A DNA stretch of 64,000 nt, taken from Perca fluviatilis (Eukaryota > Chordata > Actinopteri > Perciformes > Percidae). The notes under the pieces are model-generated. The model saw only the letters and a program-made list of their open reading frames with translations, was not told the origin of the DNA and made no database searches. The translations under genes and the position numbers were made by a program. Positions 56,536 to 64,000 of this stretch are shown in pieces. Position 1 is the first letter of the stretch, and each line of letters opens with the position of its first letter. The stretch is from assembly GCF_010015445.1 (NCBI RefSeq), contig NC_053122.1:36779513-36843512 (forward strand). The letters are read 5' to 3'.

Positions 56536-57121
56536 TGTAGGAAAAAAAGCGACCGATTCTACTCTTGCTCAAAAAGCCAGAGTCTTTTAAGAAACACCGG
56601 TCACTTCTCAAAGTTTCCCCTTTACTTATTGTGTTCGTTGAAAGGCAGACCAAGAAATGAATACTCAGGATTCGTTCAGTTAAACTATAACAATCTTTAG
56701 TAAAATGATATTGCAAACAGATCTTTCATATGCATATGGATCAGCCGTCGCCCCGAGACTTTCTCTCCCTAGCCACCAACAAAGTCTTTCCGGGTCTGAC
56801 ACCGGACCTTCCTTTTCCCTATTCTTTTATTCATCTTCAGGTTCCTCCTCTCGCCATTGCGTGTGGGCCGCCAATTGGTTGGATATCCCTCAGACTTTCT
56901 GTCTCCGAGAAGATAGAGAAGTTGCGCGCAAGAGATTGTCTGTTCCTTTAAGAGATTTCATTAGGTGCATTCTGTTCCAATTGTTTATTAAACAAATGAG
57001 GAGCACTTTTGCTCCACTAAATTTGAACCCGTCTTATCTTTACACATGCCAGACAGGAGGAGACAGCAAGGCCATCCCAGGCTACAGCACATTCTTATTC
57101 TAAACCCAATATATTTCTACA
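56536..57121 (-). repeat. LTR (3' LTR of a minus-strand LTR retroelement)
   Basis: 586 bp, TG...CA bounded (TGTAGG to TTCTACA), near-identical to 61079-61680 with small indels. In element orientation it is the 3' LTR because a polypurine tract precedes it (57122-57135). Flanked outside by GTAG (56532-56535). Confidence 0.92.
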
Positions 57122-57135
57122 CCCTCTTTTTCCAC
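57122..57135 (-). other. Polypurine tract
   Basis: In complement GTGGAAAAAGAGGG immediately precedes the 3' LTR, the standard start site for plus-strand DNA synthesis. Confidence 0.8.
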
Positions 57136-57664
57136 AGCAACACGCTGTGGAACATAATCCTAATATTGGTAAAACAAAATAATGGGATCCCTCTTTCGAG
57201 ACCTACGTATGACTTACTGGCAATTTAGTAATCAATAATAAGCAATCAAAAGTTAACTGTGATAGTAGATATCATGTCAGAGCGGTGTGGTGCATGGGTC
57301 TTATATGTAGATTTTAGCTCCTAATGTAAGCTGCATAATCCATTGCTCTTTCTATGACTATACCAATGGTTACAATTATTTTTGTGGAAATCCCTAAACA
57401 TTGTGTATCATGCAAACATCAAACAAACATCTTTTGTAATTATTGTAATTAATTAAAAATTGTAAAATCATACTTCAACCCTATGTCTTACTTAAGGCTA
57501 TATTGACTATGGGCTGATTTTCAGCCCCGCGCAATATCTGTGAAACAAAGAAGGGAATCTCTGACAGCAGATAAGAAGATAGAAAAACAGTTGGAGATAG
57601 GAAACGGGGACTCAGGGAGAGGGGGCACTGGGTGGTGATTGTGAGTAATTTGGACCCAGCGTGA
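57136..57664. other. Internal non-coding segment of the LTR element
   Basis: AT-rich sequence between the env-like remnant and the polypurine tract. No supported frame. Confidence 0.6.
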
Positions 57665-57845
57665 CTATACTCCTTCCTCCTCCTCGTCGGAGGAAGTGCC
57701 AGCCTCGTCAAAATGGTTCTCATAGTTGGCAGGGTGAGTAAATTCAGTCATGGCTAACATCTGATAAGCTGGGGGAGCACCCTCTTTTGATAATGCCGTT
57801 ACTATCAGTCTATTGATTAGAGTTCTGAGACAGGGGACAAATTAT
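57665..57845 (-). pseudogene. Env-like transmembrane-subunit tail remnant
   Basis: The minus frame of about 60 residues starts abruptly with CPCLRTLINRLI, passes a PPAY motif and ends in the acidic run SSDEEEEV before TAG (57665-57667). Position just upstream of the 3' LTR and the Cys/Pro-Arg/Leu pattern suggest the cytoplasmic end of a retroviral envelope protein. The surface subunit, fusion region and membrane segment are gone. Assignment is inferred from position and pattern. Confidence 0.4.
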
Positions 57846-60800
57846 ATAAAAAATATATTTAGTTTTTCTCAGCATTATTTTTAAAATTTCTACTCAACTG
57901 TATTTTTGATTGATTTTTAACACTTTACTTTTGATTTCTCACAATTTTCATCAGCTTTTGGCATTTGGGAAAACATCTTTCTTAATTAATAGGAAAACTA
58001 TCGTTTAAATATCCCTCAGATAAAGGCAAGCAGTAGGTCCAATATATAATATAATCATAATCTCTGTGTTAAAGTTGTTGATACCTGGTTTTAATCATCA
58101 TGGTTTCAGCACTAAAACTCACACCACTTCAACAGGTCTCAGGAAAGATGCAGAAACTGCAAAAAAACTAGAAAAATACAATTTAAGGTTTTTAGGAAGT
58201 CTTTGAATGGATCATTTTTATCAATTTTTCATCAATCCAATTTGAACAGTGAAATGTACTTTAAACATTTACTGACACACCAACTGAACATTTATCTTAA
58301 AAGTAAAAATAAGTACTTCTAATTCTCTTCTCCTAATAGTGTGTGTATTTTCAGAATGTGAGTCTGTGTGCTACTTAACTTCACAGTGCGTCAGATGTGT
58401 CAGAGCAGAACGGTCTCTCGCTCCCCCCCTCCTTCTCTCAGTCCGTCTGCTGGTCCGTACCTCCAGATATCAGCGTCTTTTCCTTTGGTGAAGCAGACCT
58501 CGGGGTCATATGATTGACCCCTCTGGAGCCTTCTTATTTCAGCGTCATCAGTTCATCACACAATGCTCATCAAGGCTTTGGGTAGGGTGTGTGGTTTGCT
58601 GCTGGCTCTTAGGTTTGACACAGTACATCTCCAGATACTGAAGTCACAACCAGACGCCTAGCACTGGTCCCCCATCCCTTTCCCTTTGGGCCGAGAACTG
58701 TAGCCAGAGCACAAACCTTTATCGTGTCTAGCTGTGTTGTGGTCTGAGGTGCTGTGATGGTCAATCTCCTGGTACAGTTTTTTCACCAGTCCTGCAGCTG
58801 GAGGGGGAGCGATGATGGACCTGATCGCACATACATGAGGCGCCTGTGTGCACAAAACAGAAATGTCCCAAAAGGCATTATTTGTTCTTTTATCAATATT
58901 ATCACTTGGAAAAATTTCTAGTTATTTTAGTGAATATCAATTATTATAAAGCAGCATATATTGGCCTTTTATGCTGGTTTAGCTCTATAAAATCCATCCA
59001 AATTGTGATAAAAATTTTGGTTTTGTAACTGTTCTCTTTTAGATTACTTTTTAAAGGTTATGTTTCTGCAAATAGTGAAAGTCTATCAAAACAAATTTAA
59101 ATAAATTTTCTTTTTAAAGTAGTTTTTTAAATAAAAAAAATGATGTGAACACCCTATTTATTAAACACCTTATTTATTATTGCTACTATATCCCTTCTAT
59201 TTGAGGCGACAATGCCAGGACGCACCCAAAACGAAGCACCATATAAATAATCTGTTTAGTAGTTGTAACTTGTAAAAAGCAACAAAAGTTCAATGAATAA
59301 TTTCTTTAAAAGAAAAGGAAATTACCAAAATAGAATGTTTTCAACCTCAACTTAATACTTTAGTTTCAAGCAATTTGTGATATAGTAACCCAATAACTCA
59401 CTAGAGTATGATATTAAATTAATTGTTTACAGACTGAAATCTCATATCAACCTGTATTGGTTTCAATATAACCAATAAAATAAGTATTAAACAAAAATAT
59501 GTTGTTTATTTTATTTTTATCTTTAGTTTGCAACCCAAAGTTATACTACTCACTGTCTGATAGTTCTAAAAATCATTACAAATTAAAGTTTTTATGCCTA
59601 TAGAGCAAACCTAAGTACTTCTAATTTGACATCTATTTACCTGATAAGGGGAAACATATCACATTATCAATTGTCCCTAATAGCAAAAACAAACAAACAG
59701 TGTATCAGTGCAAAGCATTTCTTCATTGCATGAAGCGAGTGTGTGTGTGTATGTGAAACCGCTTCTGTGTATGCTCAAAACTTCTGGACTCCTCCTCTCT
59801 TGGTGAGAGGGTGTGTGTGTATGCGTGAAATTTGAGCTAGTTGCTCGCTGGCTGTCGTCCTGTCTGCACCTCTAGGCGCTCTATCTTAACAGGGGTGTGT
59901 GTGTGTATGTGTGTATGTAGGGTTCTGTCAATAAAGTTTTCCCTACTTCTCCTTAGTGAAAAAACGAGTGTGTGTGTGTTGCAGCCGCTTAGTCACAGAC
60001 AGTTCACTCCCATTTTTCGCCCAAAGCGGCATTTGATCCAGTCCGCGCCAGCGGCCCACACTTCACACTCTCCCTGCATTTGGATTTCACTGTCAGCTTT
60101 CCTGACTATTTTCTTCAATAATTATTTACCCCGTTTTTTATACCGAGGGATTTTATATTATTATCTTTCCTAGATCCAATACTTAGCGTTTTTGTCCCAC
60201 CAAGTATGTTGATTATTATATTATATTATTTCTATATAATTTATTAAAACTCCCACGCTGCGTCTGTCTCCTAGGAGTACTCTCTAGCCATTTACAACCA
60301 ACAGCAACCAGTCTACTAATCGCAACCAGATAAACATTTGCCACACAAATGAATACACTGACTGCTCACATCATCACGCCAAACACATTAGTACACTGCT
60401 TTTCAGCTGGGTTTTCGAGACTGGATCGCTATGGGCAAAACGCCCTGTGAGATCACTTTTGCATTTTTGGTTTTTACCTTTACTGCGTGTCCCCCAATTT
60501 ACTTTATGCACTTCTGATTTTTTATTTTAATTTTTATATAGTGACACCAATTCCCCACCAGGTGTCCCTTTTAGACCATATCTCGAAACCCAGTTTTCCA
60601 GTCAGCGTTAGACAGCTCTTTCTAACGCGAAGATGTCTTTACTTTGTAATCACAGGACATTTATTATTAGACAACACCCCTCACTCGAGGTGTCTCTTAT
60701 GACACGACTCCTCACTCGGGTGTGCTTCAGTTAAACTGGACGACACTCCTCACTCGGTGCGTTCTCAGTTTTTCCCAGGCGACACTCCTTGACTCGAGTG

Positions 60801-60956
60801 CGCTGTCTCTGCGCAATATCACTTACAGTACTGGTTAGCCCAATTTTTAATTAAAACCCAAGATGTCTTACCCTCACAGATCCAAAAGAAATTTAGTTTT
60901 GAGGTCCGAATGTGAGAAGTTTGGTCTTTCTTAAAGACAAAACAGGAATTCTCTTA
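57846..60956. other. AT-rich internal body of the LTR element
   Basis: About 3.1 kb without a recognisable retroviral domain on either strand. A GC-richer island at 58380-58860 has a 65-residue minus frame of unknown nature. TG-rich tracts lie at 59738-59985. Motif pairs like CACTCCTCACTCGGGTG and GACACCCCTCACTCG recur near 60670-60800 in the leader half. Confidence 0.55.
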
Positions 60957-61060
60957 CCTTTAATTTTGGTGCACCATTTGGATCCGGAGAGAAGAGTCTG
61001 AGTGTGTGAAGTCCAGCCAAAAAGTTCTGGTTGGCTTCTGTTGGTTTCCTGGTCTCTGCC

Positions 61061-61078
61061 TCACGTCGGGGGTCACCA
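61061..61078 (-). other. Primer binding site, tRNA-Trp type
   Basis: In complement TGGTGACCCCCGACGTGA directly follows the 5' LTR. It matches the 3' end of vertebrate tRNA-Trp with one extra C. Confidence 0.8.
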
Positions 61079-61680
61079 TGTAAGGAAAAAAGCAACCGAT
61101 TCTACTCTTGCTCAAAAAGCCAGAGTCTTTTAAGGAACCACCGGTCACAGTCCTTCTCAAAGTTTCCCTTTACTTATTGTGTTCGAAGGCAGCAGACCAA
61201 GAAATGAATACTCAGGATTCGTTCAGTTAAACTATAACAATCTTTAGTAAAATGATATTGCAAACAGATCTTTCATAGCATATGGATTAGCAGCTCCTCG
61301 AGCCCCCCGTTCAAACTTTCTCTTCCTAGCCACCAACAAAGTCTTTCCGGGTCTGACACCTCGGACCTTCCTTTTCCCTTTTCTTTTATTCATCTTCAGG
61401 TTCCTCCTCTCGCCATTGCGTGTGGGCCGCCAATTGGTTGGATATCACTCAGACTTTCTGTCTCCGAGAAGATAGAGAAGTTGCGCGCTAGAGATTGTCT
61501 GTTCCTTTAAGAGATTTCATTAGGTGCATTCTGTTCCAATTGTTTATTAAACAAATGAGGAGCACTTTTGCTCCACTAAATTTGAACCCGTCTTATCTTT
61601 ACACATGCCAGACAGGAGGAGACAGCAAGGCCATCCCAGGCTACAGCACATTCTTATTCTAAACCCAATATATTTCTACA
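61079..61680 (-). repeat. LTR (5' LTR of the minus-strand LTR retroelement)
   Basis: 602 bp, TGTAAGG to TTCTACA, aligned end to end with 56536-57121. A minus-strand AATAAA lies at 61385-61390. Differences from the partner include short insertions near its start and around AGCAGCTCCTCGAGCC. Confidence 0.92.
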
Positions 61681-61681
61681 G

Positions 61682-61874
61682 TAGTGATGGTCAAATGAAG
61701 CTTCGTGAAACATTTTCTTTATTTTCTGAGCTCAGTAGATGGTGCTGTCTAAAGAAAAAGGTTAAAGGAATGGCAATTCACTGTGTTTTCAACCCTTTGT
61801 TAAAGAGAGAGCCCCATCTAGTGGGCTCAGAAAAAAGAGAAAATGGTTCAGGAAGCTTCATTTGGCCATCACTA
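61682..61874. mobile_element. Palindromic hAT-like MITE, copy 3 (split by the LTR element)
   Basis: TAGTGATGGTCAAATGAAGC to GGCCATCACTA as in copies 1 and 2. The original start lies 5.1 kb to the left: with its TAG at 56533-56535 the MITE is flanked by CAATGGGG at 56525-56532 and 61875-61882. Both CTCF-like motifs are altered (TCAGTAGATGGTGC at 61732-61745; CCACTAGATGGGGC in complement of 61811-61824). Confidence 0.92.
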
Positions 61875-61882
61875 CAATGGGG

Positions 61883-61912
61883 CTAAATAGGGAGTGAACA
61901 GGATCTCTATAG
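61883..61912. mobile_element. Right remainder of the 55865-56524 MITE
   Basis: CTAAATAGGGAGTGAACAGG continues the outer inverted-repeat element after the nested MITE and LTR element. Confidence 0.55.
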
Positions 61913-62320
61913 ACGGACTCTGGTCTTGTCTTGTTTGACTTCCTGCCTTGTGTATTTTCCCGCCTCTGTGATTGTCTGCCCCGCCCTGATGTGTTCCACC
62001 TATTCATCAGTCCTCTTGTCACCTGTCCCTTGTTACTACCCTCGTTACCTTGTGTATTAAGTCTCTGTGCTTTCTTTGTCTGTTGTGTGATCATTGTCAT
62101 TACGCGAGTCTTTTGCTCTTTGCGTTTTAGTCCTAGTCTTCTGTTTCCTGAGTGTTTAGGATTTTTGTTTGAATATTCCTCTTGCCAGTTTTTGACCTGC
62201 TTGCTTCAGGACACCTTTAGTTGTAGCCTTTTTTAATTTAATAAACCTTCAAAACCATCACAGTGCCTCCTCATCGTAACCCTTTGCATTTTCCGGTCCA
62301 AGCCTGCCCAAACCCTGACA
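61913..62320 (+). mobile_element. T-rich retroelement 3' region
   Basis: GTCTTGTTTGACTTCCTGCC, CACCTGTCCCTTGTTAC and TTAATAAACCTTCAAAACCA with CTTTGCATTTTCCGGTCC resemble fish LTR or LINE 3' ends. Comparable sequence is at 34320-34735. Class uncertain. Confidence 0.4.
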
Positions 62321-62759
62321 CTGTTAGAAGTAGAAACCCTGCAATGAAAATGTTAGTTGAGTAAAAGTATTTAAGTATCAGGGAAATGTACTTAGGTACT
62401 GAATGCAGAAAAATCCTCACATTTTAGAAACTGGAAATGATCCAAACAGTTCTGTCAATCATCTAAGTTTTGAATGATCTAATCATCTCAGCTGGACTTG
62501 CAGGCCGTTATATTGTTGGGTAGTTTAATTTATAATCAAACATTGTATTTTATAAACTACATGTGTTTTGTGTGCAAACATCTTAATTTGTAAATTAATA
62601 ACTAAAGCTGTCAGATGAATGTAGTGGACCAAAGCCATATCCTAAGTTTGGCCCTATTGTTTAGGGTTTTTCCAGTAAGACACTCAGTGCCAATATAAAA
62701 GGAACTGATATGGCTTTATAGATTTATGACGGCCTCTGATAAATAACCTGCTCCGAGAT
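62321..62759. other. Unassigned AT-rich DNA
   Basis: Nothing recognised apart from a AGTAAAAGTATTTAAGTA phrase seen in AAGTA-type MITEs. Confidence 0.35.
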
Positions 62760-63167
62760 TTAACCCTTGTGTGGTGTTCATATTTTTGATACAGAGCCAA
62801 TGTCCCTGGGTCTGGTGGACCCACCACATTATTAGGCTTTTAAATCAATACAGCCATAACAATTTATGTAAAAATACTTAACAGATGTTTACTTTAGCTC
62901 AATTACCAATGATATATACATCATTTATGGTTCATATTTGCCATTTACCCCTGTGAGATCACATTTATGATCATATGATCATTATTGTTTTTTGTGACAA
63001 AACGAGGAAATTCAATTATAAAAAAGGTAAAAAATGGAAACAAGATTTTTGATCATTATTGGTGGTTATTTCTTAGTATGCCTTTAATCAGAACAGGTGA
63101 AAGTGCTTGAAATGTAACAATTTTGTAACTTTTGTAGCTTGTATGGGAATAGCAGGTGCAGAAAGAC

Positions 63168-63236
<69 letters not shown>

Positions 63237-63497
63237 CAGGCCCAGTTAGGAGGAGGACACAGTTAAATTTCATAGCACCTACAACTATTACACTCGGGTC
63301 CAGTAGACCCGAACACCTCATATGTAAGTTATGTGTACCGTGTGCAGTCATTGAAAATAAGTTATTTTTTATATTCTTCACAGAAAATGAGCCAAGGCCA
63401 ATGAGTTTGAGTTAGAAGAAATAATAAATAGCGTAATTTTCCTTTTAGCAAACATTGAAAACGGGTCCCACAGACCTGAACACCTTACAAGGGTTAA
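62760..63497. mobile_element. piggyBac-like MITE
   Basis: TTAA at both ends (62760-62763, 63494-63497) with inner termini CCCTTGTGTGGTGTTC and, in complement, CCCTTGTAAGGTGTTC (14 of 16). TTAA duplication plus CCC-starting termini is the piggyBac hallmark. The interior has GGTCCAGTAGACCC and GTCTGGTGGACCC motifs and an (AC)n tract. No transposase. Confidence 0.88.
63172..63236. repeat. (AC)n microsatellite
   Basis: About 32 uninterrupted AC units inside the piggyBac-like MITE. Frames over it are His/Thr or Cys/Val artefacts. Confidence 0.97.
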
Positions 63498-64000
63498 GTG
63501 CCTTGGTCCAAAGGGTGAAGGACATACTGAATTGAAAGGTTCCTGGTTTTTGTATGGAATACATCAGAAGTACATTTGTCTTATTCTTTAGATCTTTCTT
63601 TCTTTCCCCTCTCTGGTATAGGACATACCCATTATGTTTGATGCTGTGATACTGTGTTATGATTCAATAAAGAAATAATGATGTAGAAAAACAATGACTA
63701 AGCTCTCCTGAACATGCCAGAGTTCAACATCTGTTGATGATTAGTAAACATTTATTGCTCGTCTTTTATGAACTTGTTTTCATTTCAGAGTCCTGGTTGA
63801 GTTTGATCCAAACTCTCATCACGTTTTAAGATAACCTCTAATCACTTGTTGTCACCAACACTTCCCTGAAGAAACATGGATCCAGTTTTTGGACACTGTT
63901 ACAGCAACTCGGGTAAATTTGCTTGCTTCTCAAAAGTTATTTGTGTTCACAAATTACATAAACTATTTAAGATAAGAATAATATTCCTAAATTCTGAGAG
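63498..64000. other. Unassigned AT-rich DNA to window end
   Basis: No gene or named repeat recognised. Confidence 0.4.

Larger units (their letters stand above)
56536..61680 (-). mobile_element. LTR retroelement, retrovirus-like, without recognisable gag-pol
   Basis: Two LTRs in direct orientation enclose about 3.96 kb. Read on the minus strand the order is 5' LTR (61680-61079), primer binding site (61078-61061, tRNA-Trp type), leader with a GT splice donor near 60957, a long AT-rich body without detectable gag, protease or polymerase frames, a short env-like C-terminal remnant (57845-57665), polypurine tract and 3' LTR. The 4-bp duplication GTAG (56532-56535, 61681-61684) marks the insertion. 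A tRNA-Trp primer is used by alpharetroviruses and some fish and bird endogenous elements; class assignment stays open. It is a defective copy. Confidence 0.82.

Noticed and set aside
57481..57723. 80-residue minus frame as a gene in the LTR element
   Set aside because: It overlaps the env-like tail in another register and has no domain.
63107..63415. 102-residue frame with a His/Thr run
   Set aside because: Produced by the (AC)n tract in a MITE.

Overview
This window looks like intergenic or deep-intronic DNA from a ray-finned fish, most likely a percomorph. The basis is the repeat complement: a Tx1-type LINE, Rex3/RTE-like LINE tails, tRNA-derived SINEs, TTAA-target and hAT-like MITEs, a Tc1 copy, a PIF/Harbinger copy and dense (CA)n/(TA)n microsatellites. 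I found no confident host protein-coding exon, rRNA gene, functional tRNA gene or CRISPR array. Almost every long open frame lies inside a mobile element or a simple repeat.

Layout. 0.9-4.3 kb: a MITE with a 46-bp minisatellite, a deleted LINE, and a 1.7-kb TTAA element. 5.0-6.6 kb: two MITEs, one with a perfect 9-bp target duplication. 7.2-10.8 kb: the most unusual locus, a broken gene for a zinc-cluster protein with a PIN/FEN1-like core, lying between degenerate inverted flanks. 11.3-16.7 kb: a palindromic hAT-like MITE carrying CTCF-like motifs, a 42-bp minisatellite in another MITE, microsatellites and a 0.9-kb foldback. 18-25 kb: two related inverted-repeat elements, an inverted SINE pair, and LINE 3' ends. 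27-34 kb: a LINE split by another retroelement, Rex3-like tails, a third SINE and an hAT-like MITE. 36-41 kb: a TTAA element with a nested MITE, and a foldback with internal duplications. 42-47 kb: a decayed Tx1 LINE split between ORF1 and ORF2 by a second copy of the same TTAA element. 47-49.8 kb: a 2.7-kb palindrome. 50-55 kb: a MITE, then a LINE cut by Tc1, which is in turn cut by Harbinger. 55.9-61.9 kb: a nest in which an LTR retroelement (retrovirus-like, minus strand) sits inside an hAT-like MITE that sits inside another MITE. 62.8-63.5 kb: a piggyBac-like MITE.

There is no operon or pathway. The organisation is a stratigraphy of nested insertions, several resolved to the base by target-site duplications (8-bp for the hAT-like MITEs, 4-bp for the LTR element, TTAA for the piggyBac-like ones). 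The two best leads are the 7.2-10.8 kb zinc-cluster/PIN-like element and the MITE family whose arms carry near-consensus CTCF motifs.
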